Below are positions 1 through 9,726 of a stretch of 64,000 bases of DNA, one piece after another. The translations under genes were made by a program, and so were the position numbers. The notes beneath the pieces are model-generated. The model searched no databases and was not told the origin of the DNA. It saw only the letters and a list, made by a program, of their open reading frames with translations. The stretch is taken from the NCBI RefSeq assembly GCF_002095535.1, contig NZ_MLJI01000003.1, positions 467,478 to 531,477 on the forward strand, written 5' to 3'. Source of the stretch: Pantoea cypripedii. Its GTDB lineage: Bacteria; Pseudomonadota; Gammaproteobacteria; Enterobacterales; Enterobacteriaceae. The number at the start of each line of letters is the position of its first letter. The first letter of the stretch is position 1.

Positions 1-1
1 T

Positions 2-694
2 TTTTTCACGGAGAGAGATATTGGAAAGGCTGAGGTTGCTATACCCCTCATAATTAATCATGCCGTCGAAAACCGCAAAAAATTACTTGAACTGCAAAAA
101 GAAAAGATAAACACCGCCACAGAAACCGAAAGAGAAAAGGATGACCGCAAGGGGACATGGGGTATGATTGCTGATTATTTACCCCTGAAAGAATGTTATG
201 AACTTGGCAAAGACATTTTTTATAATAGAGAAGATACCCTCTATACTTCTGCGTCAATCGATTGGTTACGAGCTGGTATATGCGCGCTTGATACGCCCTT
301 TCCCCCGGGGGTAACAAAATCACTTAAAGCATTAGGGAGTAGCGTCAGGACACTTTATATACAGAGAATGCAAAAAAAACATCAGTTACGTGTACTGAAT
401 GAAAAAATAACCCTTGCTCTGAGCATGCCTCATTCCAGCCAACAAGATCCTTTGGCAATTTTCGCACCGACCAGAAAAGCGCTTGAGAATGAAATCAATG
501 ACTTAAACCTGTCACTTCGGCAATCACAGGAAAAAGTCGCCCATACATTACTCCAGCTGGCTTCTATCCCAAGTAAAATTATGTTTCCTGAGTCTAATAT
601 ATCCCCGGATCGATCGGCACCTCTGGCCATACTTCCGGGTATTTTTGGTCGGTTAAAAAAAACACGCCCGGGCGTTATACTCAGACATGGGTGA
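2..694 (+). CDS. Giant unrecognised protein, copy 1, upstream fragment (5' end outside window, frameshifted 3')
   Basis: The reading frame is open from base 2, so the gene begins left of the window. Translation from base 2 aligns with roughly residues 910-1130 of the paralogue that starts at 9727: both have a motif like FTE(R/K)(D/K)(I/L)G, then a very charged helical stretch (ETEREKDDRKG here, ETDRERDLRKG there) and a second coiled-coil-like part. The frame stops at 694 just after an eight-A run (655-662). A one-base shift there continues the homology into the 687-5954 frame, so these are one gene. No catalytic motif was recognised. The segment is AT-rich. The function is unknown; the ATG at 164 is internal and not a credible start. 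Confidence 0.6.
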   Translation, partial: FFTERDIGKAEVAIPLIINHAVENRKKLLELQKEKINTATETEREKDDRKGTWGMIADYLPLKECYELGKDIFYNREDTLYTSASIDWLRAGICALDTPFPPGVTKSLKALGSSVRTLYIQRMQKKHQLRVLNEKITLALSMPHSSQQDPLAIFAPTRKALENEINDLNLSLRQSQEKVAHTLLQLASIPSKIMFPESNISPDRSAPLAILPGIFGRLKKTRPGVILRHG

Positions 695-3600
695 ATTGCC
701 TTTTCAACGCTGGAATGCACCCGAATGGGAAAATAAATATAACATTGAAAATTTTGCCGTACCCATGCCTGCCAAAGTTAATATCACCTGCTTTACCGAT
801 GGTTCTCAGTCTAAAAACATCACCCTGAATGTTTTCGATATTCATCGCAAAAGCCCGCCGTTATATATGGAAATGTTTTTTTCTGCATTAAAAAACCCGG
901 ATGCACAGGAAATCATTGAGACCGCCATGGATGGAGGATGGCGAATTTCAAATGACTATGACCGCATGGCCATGTTCTGTTTTCGATCTTTCACTTTCCC
1001 TGTACGATTGTTTGTTAACAAAATATTAGAGTTAAATAGTTATTACAACCTTAATCAAAACCGAACCGATATCAATGCGGAGTTTTTTTATAACCACTTA
1101 CAGAAAAATGCTAACAATAACAAAACCACACCACTTGAAAATGTTGTACTGACCGCAGAGCAAAATCTTCTTATCGACCTATCCATGAATGTCATTAATA
1201 AGACATTCAAGAGCAATATTCAGGCATTCGAAGCCAACTATCTGTTTTTGCTGGATGATGGCCTGATGAGAAAAGATACTGATTCGTTATTAAAATTGGT
1301 GGGTGAAGGAGAAAGTGCGCAGGCAGAAAAAACCCGGACGCAGCAAGATATACACTACGAAATGGGGCGATTCACCTTATATCTGACCCGTTCTTCTGCT
1401 CAGGAAAAATTTCACCTGGCGGTGATCGATTTTCTGATTGATTTCATCAGAGATACCATTGAACAAAACCCTGCCGCCATCAGTTTGTTTAGTGCCAGCA
1501 TTGAAATATTTAAAAAACGTTGTGACGAATATCGTCTTGCTCATCCAGGGTCTGAACCTCCTTCACTGGCCGAGTTTATCCAAACGCGATTTCGGATGAT
1601 GAAAAGGATAGAAGTTATTTATGAAATATATGCCCGTATTGAATACAGTGCCAAAGTGCTGGCTGATTACCCTATCGAAGAATGGTCAGGCACTGATGCC
1701 CAGGCTGACTGGCTGGCAGCTATGCAGGAATATTTATCGCCAGATATGCGTTTTCAGGATATGAAACCTTTTCTTGCTGATGTCACTAAAAGAGTGGTCG
1801 CTGACTGGCAAAAAATTCTGCGCAATGCAAGCATGGCACGGGAAACGCAAATTATTGATGCTGATGAGGTGAATTCTGAATTTATTTCGCTGGTCAAAAA
1901 TGCTTTCAAAGAATGCTGTCTGATTCATCACTCTTTGTTGTTTTGCCAATACTATCTGGTTGATGAGGGCTGCTGGTTTACCTTCCTGACAAATGACTTT
2001 ATCTCGGAAACCCATTTGCGTTCCCGACGCCAGGTGTACAGCGAACATCCTTTTGAGCCGCTGCCCATCACGCATGACAAGGAACTGCCTGACGCATTTA
2101 ATGCGCAGACCGGCCCCTTGTTAGTCAGGTTTAACCAGAACAATACGGCGTTATATCAGGCGACGCTGAATAACGTCGTGCAAAATTTCATCTTTTTTTC
2201 GCTGCTGCCCTTCCATGACAGATTATATGGTCATCTGCTGACGCTCCCGACACCGGAAAAGATCACATCAGATGACATCGCATCCATGATGGATAAACTG
2301 ATTGATGAAGAGGGTGAACTACAATCTGCCGAGATTATGGTGTTACAGCGTTATCTCCCCGCAGCAACATTAATCGACAACGACCGCCTGTTCAGACTGT
2401 TAAGTGATATTTTTCTGCTGAACGACCCCAGCATACCAAATCTCTATATCCATGTTTTGCATCAGCTACAAAGGGTGATGAATTTACCCTGGATCACTCT
2501 GGAGCAAATTGCTGATGAAAGATTTCTCAATCAACAATCGATTAATTTTGTTCAGGATTTTCAGCGCGCGCAGCCAGATACACAGGGACGGATACTGCTA
2601 GCCATCTCGCGTTTTATCAAAGCGATCGTACGCCATCATCTGGCATTTACCGGCGCATTAGGCAATATCGATCCCAGCCTGAAACAACTGGTGATCACTG
2701 ATGCACCGGCACAACAACTCTGTATCGGTGCCATCATCGCCCATCAGCTTCAGGCAAATACACTGTCTCACGGATATTTACTGAAACTCTACAGCGCAGC
2801 CCTGTATGATCCGGGCTTTATTCCAGTCATCCGCGTCCCTCAGTTGGCGCTGCTAAGCATGTATGGCAATCATTACGCCGCTGATGCACTTCATTCCCTG
2901 AGTCAGCGGCTGTCCCATGCGGCACAAGGGCAAACGCAGGTCCTTGCCTGTGCCACAGGTAGCCAGAAGTTAGCCATTGAACTGGCTGAATTCAGTTTTG
3001 CTTCTGCCACTGCTGAAGCACATCAGCGTTTACTTGCTGTTGCTATCACCACCCTCAGAGACCTCCATAAGTTACTGACCCACAGCCTGCCCCCGAAGCT
3101 TGAGCAACCATTACGCCAGGCGCGCGAACGGGGAGAATTGCGCTTCAGCTGGTATTTGACCGCCGGGCAGAATGTCACCGTGGCTGGGATCGGTTTTGCC
3201 ACCCCCAATCAAAATGAGGGATTGATAGTGCCCTTTGGTTTGCCGTTACCTGCCATCGGGCCGGTACGGCAGATGCCTGTTTCACGCAATGCTGCAAAAT
3301 TAACCCACCTGTGCTTCGGTGATAATCACCAGGAAAGCATCCCCTTCACCTTTTACGAACTGACAGCAGAATCCCGGAAATATCCCACAAACGAAACGGT
3401 GATAACCACATTCGCCAATCTGGTGGAATCCTCATTGCGTCAGCAATTCCTGCAACTTGCACAGGCGAAAAATGCCACAGGCTTTGCCACACAACATCAT
3501 CAGACCCAGGAATGGCTGACACGACATTTCCCTTTTTACGCTGCCAAACACAGCATTACTGAAGAAGTACAGTCCGAGCGTATTATCCAACTGGCCGCTC

Positions 3601-5954
3601 ATCCCGACATCGTTAAATGGAAAAATCGTACCCTGCAAAAAGCGGATAACCAATCATCGGTAGACTATGTCGAGCAGGCTATTTCCGGGGTGATGGGAAA
3701 GTTTACCGACTGGCCAATGATTGCGAAGGCATTAAGAACCCGCTGGACAACAGATGACACATATTCTCCTGACGCCCTGCCAGCCACGGGGTTTATGGGC
3801 GTCTGGTGGGACCCAATAAGTTATGTCTGTTATCTTGGTTTTGGCACCGGAAATGAACGCTCTCTGTATGCCAGCCTGGCGGGGAACCGCGCAGGTTTGT
3901 ACTTACTGACCGATAATGATGTGCATCGCCGAATCTGGCAGTCGCTCAGTTTGCGCTCAGAACTGCAGAATGAATATCAGGCATTCCGTAGTGGAAATCT
4001 CACGGCGCGGATCTTCTTTGAACACAATGTGCGTCAGGCATGGCAGCAACAGCAGGCAACGACAAGCGAAAACTGGCAGCTCATGCCAGCACAAAGCGCA
4101 ACTGAGCTAATCCGCCATGGTGTGTTATACCCCGTTTCCTATCTGCAGCCTGAAACCCGGCAAAACGATACCTCGTTGAAACTCACCCCCTATACTCTGC
4201 AATTTCACACTGGCGATTTGGTCTTTATATTCAGTGAAAACAGCTACCGCAACGTCAGTTACCGTTTTCTTGACGCGCAAGGGAAACTTCAGGTATTCCC
4301 CCTCGGGCAGCTGGACTGGCCACGCCAGATACAGGCTGCGGATGGGACATCTTCCGAAGCGTTATTTAGCACCACGATGGAACATTTCCTTGCGCGGGAA
4401 CAGAGACAAAAGTTGGCCGATTTCCTGCCATTGCTGACCAATCCGCAACAGCAAGTTATGCAATCTGCGCTGTTGAATGGGCTGGTTACACGGCGGAATT
4501 ACATTCACTCGCTCAGTAACGTCACCGCCGATATCCCGTTTCGTTTTGAATTCAGCCTGGGCGGATTAATCGAACTTGATCAGGCTCTGAAACGCAGCGG
4601 AACCAGCCTGAGTAACGAGATTCATCAACATCGATTGAATGAACGTCCCTATGCAGAGCTGAACCAGGATACCTGCGATATCTTTTCCTGGCGCAACGCT
4701 GATCTTTATGATGTCGCAACATGCAACCAGACTCTGGAAGCACTGCACAAAAAAAATGAAACCCTCACCCGACTGGTATATATCCTGCAAAATCATCAGG
4801 TGCTGCAAAGACACCCTGAAATCAGCAGCTATGGTTGGGTAGAGCAAGGTCGTAAGATACTTTCCCGCGCGATTACCGCTATCGAATGGTTTACATCCAG
4901 CAGACCGCGCCCCATTGATACTGATGAAGAAAACACGCGACTGCACCAGAATTACCTGGCGCTCAATAACTTCTTTAGTTATTACGACGAGCAACCTTAT
5001 GTGACACCCGAAGTATTCATGGACGAATGGCAATATCACCTCGACCAATCCTGGCTGCCTCGTGATTATCAGGCGTGGATTCGGACCTTTGCGCAACTCC
5101 GTTTGCTGGCGGCAACCATCCCTGATAGTCGTCGTGCCAGTGACCCCTTTCTGCAATTAAATGAACAAAGCTGGCAGGGACAGACGTTGCAAAAATACGC
5201 AGGACAGTTGCAGCACATTATCAATGGTGCGCGAACCTACTGGTTGCAGGTTCATAAACCTGAAAATCTAATGTTAATCAGACCAGAGACCTCCCCCCTC
5301 GATATCAGTTTGTCCTCAACAAAACATGAGCTGCCAGTTCGCCTGATCGTTTCTGTCAGGGTGGGTGATGCAGCAGCCACAGGCAAGGCACAGCCCTTGT
5401 TGCTCTCCCCTGATCACGCAGGAGACATATTGCTGGCCAACGCATCTCCGATCACCGCCACGCATACAACCGTTCGTCTGGCGGGTATTCACGGTGAGCC
5501 ACAACGTGTGCGTGAATTCGCAGCATGGGCCAGACATCGTCTGGCCGGACCGATATTTATGTGTGAACTATCCGGATCAGGTTTTCTCTTCCGATTGCAA
5601 AATAGAATCCAGCAGGTGATGACAACGGAGGCACAGGGCTGGAATGCCGCTGAACAAAAATTTTATGCTGCGGCTGAGACCATTCAATTTATGAAAGCAG
5701 GGGATTTTAGCGCGGCTGATCGTTTCCGCTATCTCGACTTTTTTAGCCATCTTTTCACCAGCGAAATTCTGGTTATGCGCCTGATCATGCCCGACCCAGA
5801 AATGGTCTTCGGCTTAATGTGTGACGCTGTAAATTCTCTGCACCCGGAACAGGCAGACGAGGATGTGTCCATGGCATGGTTTATGTTCAAAGAGACTTTT
5901 GCTGTCGCGGCGACCGGGGAAGATCGACGTCCTCCCTGGTTGATTGGCATATAA
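687..5954 (+). CDS. Giant unrecognised protein, copy 1, main body (1755 codons)
   Basis: This is the continuation of the fragment before it after a frameshift at the A run at 655-662; the ATG at 687 is unlikely to be the native start. The product is homologous end to end to the 13487-18340 frame. Shared blocks include VNITC/KNITC near the start, LTA(E/D)QNLLI, ARIEYSAKVLA, RSRRQ followed by SEHPF (2019-2033 encodes RSRRQ), VLQRYLP, AQQLC(I/L)GAII, TGF(M/R)GVWWDP, and a C-terminus ending WL(I/L)G(I/V). No signal peptide, membrane anchor or known enzyme motif was seen in this part. The size, tandem duplication and atypical composition fit a secreted toxin or effector, but that is inference. Candidate families to test are the large dermonecrotic-toxin-like proteins of plant and insect bacteria. 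Confidence 0.75.
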   Translation: MGELPFQRWNAPEWENKYNIENFAVPMPAKVNITCFTDGSQSKNITLNVFDIHRKSPPLYMEMFFSALKNPDAQEIIETAMDGGWRISNDYDRMAMFCFRSFTFPVRLFVNKILELNSYYNLNQNRTDINAEFFYNHLQKNANNNKTTPLENVVLTAEQNLLIDLSMNVINKTFKSNIQAFEANYLFLLDDGLMRKDTDSLLKLVGEGESAQAEKTRTQQDIHYEMGRFTLYLTRSSAQEKFHLAVIDFLIDFIRDTIEQNPAAISLFSASIEIFKKRCDEYRLAHPGSEPPSLAEFIQTRFRMMKRIEVIYEIYARIEYSAKVLADYPIEEWSGTDAQADWLAAMQEYLSPDMRFQDMKPFLADVTKRVVADWQKILRNASMARETQIIDADEVNSEFISLVKNAFKECCLIHHSLLFCQYYLVDEGCWFTFLTNDFISETHLRSRRQVYSEHPFEPLPITHDKELPDAFNAQTGPLLVRFNQNNTALYQATLNNVVQNFIFFSLLPFHDRLYGHLLTLPTPEKITSDDIASMMDKLIDEEGELQSAEIMVLQRYLPAATLIDNDRLFRLLSDIFLLNDPSIPNLYIHVLHQLQRVMNLPWITLEQIADERFLNQQSINFVQDFQRAQPDTQGRILLAISRFIKAIVRHHLAFTGALGNIDPSLKQLVITDAPAQQLCIGAIIAHQLQANTLSHGYLLKLYSAALYDPGFIPVIRVPQLALLSMYGNHYAADALHSLSQRLSHAAQGQTQVLACATGSQKLAIELAEFSFASATAEAHQRLLAVAITTLRDLHKLLTHSLPPKLEQPLRQARERGELRFSWYLTAGQNVTVAGIGFATPNQNEGLIVPFGLPLPAIGPVRQMPVSRNAAKLTHLCFGDNHQESIPFTFYELTAESRKYPTNETVITTFANLVESSLRQQFLQLAQAKNATGFATQHHQTQEWLTRHFPFYAAKHSITEEVQSERIIQLAAHPDIVKWKNRTLQKADNQSSVDYVEQAISGVMGKFTDWPMIAKALRTRWTTDDTYSPDALPATGFMGVWWDPISYVCYLGFGTGNERSLYASLAGNRAGLYLLTDNDVHRRIWQSLSLRSELQNEYQAFRSGNLTARIFFEHNVRQAWQQQQATTSENWQLMPAQSATELIRHGVLYPVSYLQPETRQNDTSLKLTPYTLQFHTGDLVFIFSENSYRNVSYRFLDAQGKLQVFPLGQLDWPRQIQAADGTSSEALFSTTMEHFLAREQRQKLADFLPLLTNPQQQVMQSALLNGLVTRRNYIHSLSNVTADIPFRFEFSLGGLIELDQALKRSGTSLSNEIHQHRLNERPYAELNQDTCDIFSWRNADLYDVATCNQTLEALHKKNETLTRLVYILQNHQVLQRHPEISSYGWVEQGRKILSRAITAIEWFTSSRPRPIDTDEENTRLHQNYLALNNFFSYYDEQPYVTPEVFMDEWQYHLDQSWLPRDYQAWIRTFAQLRLLAATIPDSRRASDPFLQLNEQSWQGQTLQKYAGQLQHIINGARTYWLQVHKPENLMLIRPETSPLDISLSSTKHELPVRLIVSVRVGDAAATGKAQPLLLSPDHAGDILLANASPITATHTTVRLAGIHGEPQRVREFAAWARHRLAGPIFMCELSGSGFLFRLQNRIQQVMTTEAQGWNAAEQKFYAAAETIQFMKAGDFSAADRFRYLDFFSHLFTSEILVMRLIMPDPEMVFGLMCDAVNSLHPEQADEDVSMAWFMFKETFAVAATGEDRRPPWLIGI

Positions 5955-6176
5955 CGGCTCCAACATAAATCCCTGATAATTAATATGCATTGCATGATCT
6001 TTGCCATGTTAATTATTTGTTGCCATTGTTGTTACCCGTATCACATAAAGTAAAAAACATAAAACCTGAAAGAAATCCCGCAATTGTCTCGCCACGCCGC
6101 ACTTTCTATAACTAAGCGTCGGAGCCAGGGAGGGTGTCATTGACCCTATGCGATACAAAGACAGGCGGGAATCTTT
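5955..6176. other. Intergenic region upstream of the glycoside cassette
   Basis: There are 222 bases between the giant gene and the symporter gene. They should carry the promoter of the two-gene xyloside cassette. I see no confident -35/-10 pair and no strong hairpin with a T tract. A weak SD-like GGCGGGAA lies shortly before the ATG at 6177. Confidence 0.4.
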
Positions 6177-7556
6177 ATGCAAGCAAGCTTAACGATTAAA
6201 GAGAAAATCAGTTACGGACTGGGTGATATGGCCAGCCATATCGCCATTGATAACGTCATTATTTTCCTCACTTTTTATTATACCGATGTGGTGGGCCTGC
6301 CTGCGGTATTTGTCGGCACCCTGTTCCTGCTGGCGCGCGTGGCCGATGCGGTGATCGACCCGGCCATGGGCATGGTGGCAGACCGCACCCGTTCTCGCTG
6401 GGGCAAATTCCGGCCCTGGCTGCTGATGCTCGCCGTGCCATTCGGGGTGAGTTGTATGCTGATCTATGCGGTGCCGGAAAGCCTGTCGCTTAGCGGCAAA
6501 ATGGTTTATGCCGCCGTCACTTACAGCCTGATGATGCTGATGTATACCGCCATCAATATCCCCTATTGTTCGATGGGGGCAATTATCACCTCCGATGATA
6601 ATCAGCGCATTTCGTTGCAGTCGTGGCGCTTCTTTCTCGCTACGCTGGGCGGTGCCATGTCTACCTTCCTGATGATCCCGCTGGCAACCTGGCTGGGTGG
6701 TGGCAACAAGCTGGAAGGCTACTTTGCCGCGATGTCGATTATGGCGACGCTGGCAACGCTGATGTTTTTTGTTTGTTTCCTCAATACCCGTGAGCGCGTC
6801 AGTGCACCAGCCAGCCATAGCCATTTCCTGACCGACCTGCGTGATCTATTGCGTAATGATCAGTGGCGCGTGGTCGCCCTGCTGGTGTTCTGCAACATTT
6901 CCTTCGGCGTGGTGCGACTGGGAGCCATGATGTACTACGTCACCTATTTTCTGGGTGATGCCAGCCTGTTTATGTGGCTGCTGGCGGCGCATATCGTCGG
7001 CAAAAGCGTCGGCAGCGTGCTGGCAAAGTTGCTCACGCGCCGCCTGAACAAAATCACCGCCTTTACCCTCAGCGCCATAGTGTGCGGCGTGCTGAGCATC
7101 AGCATCGTGTTTCTCCCTGCCACCGTGGTGTTGCTGGTCGGTATGACCTTTATCGTCTCCAGTTTCTACCAGGTCACCACCACCCTGATGTGGGTAATGA
7201 TGTCAGACGTGGTGGATTATGGTGAATATCGCCAGGGGAAACGCCTGGATGGCACCGTGTTCTCCACCTTGCTGGCAGTGCTGAAAATGGGCATGGCGAT
7301 CAGCGGGGCCATCGTCGGCTGGACCCTGGGGTTGAGCGGCTATGTCGCGCAGGCTCCACATCAGCAATCCTCCGCAATGATCGCCATTGTCGCGTTATTT
7401 TCCGTTATTCCCGGCCTGCTGGCGCTGCTCAGTGCGCTGGCGATGCGGGGTTACAAACTGAATGACGCCCTGATGCGCACCATCAACCAGAACAAAGTGT
7501 CGGCGCAACCTGCCGCCACCGGACCGACCGTTTTACAACCACAGGAGTTGTCATGA
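6177..7556 (+). CDS. GPH-family glycoside/xyloside:cation symporter (YicJ-like)
   Basis: A 459-residue polytopic membrane protein that should import an oligosaccharide or xyloside with H+ or Na+. The N-terminus (IKEKISYGLGDMA) and the nearby D-P-A-M-G motif followed by ADRTRSRWGKFRPW are typical of the glycoside-pentoside-hexuronide family (MelB, YicJ, XynB transporters). About twelve hydrophobic segments are visible. It overlaps the following GH31 gene by four bases (ATGA), so the two are co-transcribed and the transported sugar is presumably the hydrolase substrate. In E. coli the same pair is yicJ-yicI. The cassette is less AT-rich than the giant genes on both sides. The family is sure; the substrate is inferred. 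Confidence 0.85.
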   Translation: MQASLTIKEKISYGLGDMASHIAIDNVIIFLTFYYTDVVGLPAVFVGTLFLLARVADAVIDPAMGMVADRTRSRWGKFRPWLLMLAVPFGVSCMLIYAVPESLSLSGKMVYAAVTYSLMMLMYTAINIPYCSMGAIITSDDNQRISLQSWRFFLATLGGAMSTFLMIPLATWLGGGNKLEGYFAAMSIMATLATLMFFVCFLNTRERVSAPASHSHFLTDLRDLLRNDQWRVVALLVFCNISFGVVRLGAMMYYVTYFLGDASLFMWLLAAHIVGKSVGSVLAKLLTRRLNKITAFTLSAIVCGVLSISIVFLPATVVLLVGMTFIVSSFYQVTTTLMWVMMSDVVDYGEYRQGKRLDGTVFSTLLAVLKMGMAISGAIVGWTLGLSGYVAQAPHQQSSAMIAIVALFSVIPGLLALLSALAMRGYKLNDALMRTINQNKVSAQPAATGPTVLQPQELS

Positions 7557-9589
7557 GCGAATTACGTGCCGAATCCCAGCGTATTGTCTGGACCTTTGAT
7601 CGTCAGACACTGGTTATTGAACCCTGGGGGGCAAATAGCCTGCGGGTACGTGCCACCTGCCAGCCGGAATTGATCGACAACGACTGGGCGCTACTGCCAG
7701 CCCAGCCTTGCGAGGTTGAAATTAAGCGCGAAAATGAATCGCTCAGCCTGCGCAATGGCAACATCACCGCCACCCTGAACATACGTGGTCAGCTGGCTTT
7801 CTATAACCAGCATGGCGAATTGCTGCTGGAAGAGTTCTGGCGTCAGCGCAGCACCGTCGGCATTGGTGCATCTGAGAAAAGCCAGGATAAATACATCAGC
7901 GCCCTGAAACTGGATGGCCGCAGTTTTCGTCCGATTCCCGGCGGAAAATATCAGCTGAGCGTACGTTTTGAAGCGCGTGCCGAAGAGAAAATCTACGGCA
8001 TGGGGCAATACCAGCAGGATTGTCTCGATCTGAAAGGCTGTACGCTGGAACTGGCGCAACGTAACTCCCAGGCAAGCGTCCCGTTTATGGTTTCCAGCCT
8101 CGGTTATGGCCTGCTGTGGCATAACCCGGCGATTGGTGAAGTCACTTTTGGTAAGAACGGCACGCGCTGGCAGGCCGAGGTCACTGACCAGATGGATTAC
8201 TGGATCACGGCAGGCGATACCCCGGCAGCCATTGTCCGTCAATATGGTCAGGCCACCGGCACGGCTCCGATGATGCCTGGCTTTGCCACGGGTTTTTGGC
8301 AGTGCAAATTACGCTATCGCACCCAGCAGGAAGTGCTGGAAGTGGCGCACGAGTATCGCCGTTTGCAACTGCCGCTGTCGGTGATCGTTATCGACTTTTT
8401 CCACTGGCCGAATCAGGGAACCTGGTGCTTTGATGCCCGCGACTGGCCGGACCCAGGCGCGATGGTGCAGGAACTGAAAGCAATGGGCATTGAAACCATG
8501 GTTTCGGTGTGGCCGACGGTGGACAGTCGCAGCGAGAACTATCGCCTGATGAAATCAAAAGGGCTGTTGGTCAACAGCGAACGTGGCGTATCGGTGAACC
8601 TTGATTTTATGGGTAATACCACCTTCTTCGATGCCACCCACCCCGCCGCACGTGAGTTTGTCTGGCAGGAAGTGAAACGTAATTATTATGACCTGGGTAT
8701 TCGCACCTTCTGGCTGGATGAGGCTGAGCCGGAATACCGTGCCTACGATTTTGACAACTATCGCTACCATCTTGGCCCGGTGCAGGAAGTGGGAAACATC
8801 TACCCGCAGCTGTTTGCCCGCGGTTTTTATGAAGGGCTGCAACAACAGGGCGAAACAGAAATCGTCAATCTGGTGCGTTGCTCCTGGGCAGGAAGCCAGC
8901 GTTATGGCGTGCTGGCCTGGTCAGGGGATGTGCATTCCTCATTTCATGCTCTGCGTAATCAGTTCACTGCCGGGCTGAATATGGCGATGGCCGGTATTCC
9001 ATGGTGGACCACCGATATCGGCGGTTTTCAGGGCGGCAATATTCACGATCCCGCCTTCCATGAACTGTTGATTCGCTGGTTCCAGTGGGCCGTGTTCTGC
9101 CCGGTGATGCGTTTGCACGGCTACCGCGAGCCACAGATTGAACCGAATGAAGCATGGCGCGATGGTATCGCCCAGTGCAACAGCGGTTCACCGAATGAAG
9201 TGTGGAGCTATGGGGAAGAGAATTTCACCCTGATGAAAAGTTGCCTGCTGCAACGCGAGCGGCTGCGTCCCTATATCGACCAGTTGATGCGCGAGGCGCA
9301 CGAATTAGGCGATCCGGTGATGCGCCCGCTGTTTTATCACTATCCGCAGCAGCCGGAAAGTTGGCAGGTGGAAGATCAATATCTGCTGGGACGCGACCTG
9401 TTAGTTGCGCCAGTGCTGCATGCTGGTCAGCGTGAACGTGACATCTGGTTGCCCGCCGGGGACCAGTGGATTGCCCGCAATGGCGAACGCTATCAGGGAG
9501 GACAACGGATTAAGGTTGCGGCCCCTCTCAGTGCCATTCCGGTATTTCTGCGTGAAGGAGGTCACGCAGATGTGCTGCATCACGAATAA
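7553..9589 (+). CDS. Glycoside hydrolase family 31, alpha-xylosidase-like
   Basis: A 678-residue cytoplasmic enzyme (no signal peptide) predicted to remove alpha-linked xylose or glucose from non-reducing ends. The GH31 catalytic core is clear: W-L-D-E-A-E-P-E places the nucleophile at Asp389, and W-S-G-D-V places the acid/base at Asp459; IDFFHWP and WWTTDIGGF are other family blocks. The WLDEAEPE form resembles alpha-xylosidases with a (L)DxxEPE nucleophile motif rather than the KTDFGE form of E. coli YicI, so the substrate may differ, for example xyloglucan-derived oligosaccharides. The start overlaps the symporter stop (ATGA) and has a CAGGAG SD just before it. Family certain, exact specificity not. 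Confidence 0.88.
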   Translation: MSELRAESQRIVWTFDRQTLVIEPWGANSLRVRATCQPELIDNDWALLPAQPCEVEIKRENESLSLRNGNITATLNIRGQLAFYNQHGELLLEEFWRQRSTVGIGASEKSQDKYISALKLDGRSFRPIPGGKYQLSVRFEARAEEKIYGMGQYQQDCLDLKGCTLELAQRNSQASVPFMVSSLGYGLLWHNPAIGEVTFGKNGTRWQAEVTDQMDYWITAGDTPAAIVRQYGQATGTAPMMPGFATGFWQCKLRYRTQQEVLEVAHEYRRLQLPLSVIVIDFFHWPNQGTWCFDARDWPDPGAMVQELKAMGIETMVSVWPTVDSRSENYRLMKSKGLLVNSERGVSVNLDFMGNTTFFDATHPAAREFVWQEVKRNYYDLGIRTFWLDEAEPEYRAYDFDNYRYHLGPVQEVGNIYPQLFARGFYEGLQQQGETEIVNLVRCSWAGSQRYGVLAWSGDVHSSFHALRNQFTAGLNMAMAGIPWWTTDIGGFQGGNIHDPAFHELLIRWFQWAVFCPVMRLHGYREPQIEPNEAWRDGIAQCNSGSPNEVWSYGEENFTLMKSCLLQRERLRPYIDQLMREAHELGDPVMRPLFYHYPQQPESWQVEDQYLLGRDLLVAPVLHAGQRERDIWLPAGDQWIARNGERYQGGQRIKVAAPLSAIPVFLREGGHADVLHHE

Positions 9590-9603
9590 ATAAATCAACA
9601 GAT

Positions 9604-9629
9604 ACAGCGCGAGCGATCGCGCTGTCTTT
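9604..9629 (+). terminator. Likely terminator after the xyloside cassette
   Basis: ACAGCGCGA and TCGCGCTGT form a perfect nine-base-pair stem with a GCGA loop just after the GH31 stop, followed by CTTTA. The T tract is short, so a mixed or Rho-assisted terminator is possible. Confidence 0.55.
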
Positions 9630-9726
9630 AAAAACATCCGCCGAATAAAAATCTAACGACTATAGTTATCAATGAGAGAACAATGATGCCCTGATGAATA
9701 TTAACTGCAAATAAGGACGTTTGCCG

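Noticed and set aside
6189..6824. A 211-codon antisense frame over the GPH symporter
   Set aside because: His/Arg/Gln-rich shadow product of a real membrane protein gene; no domain.
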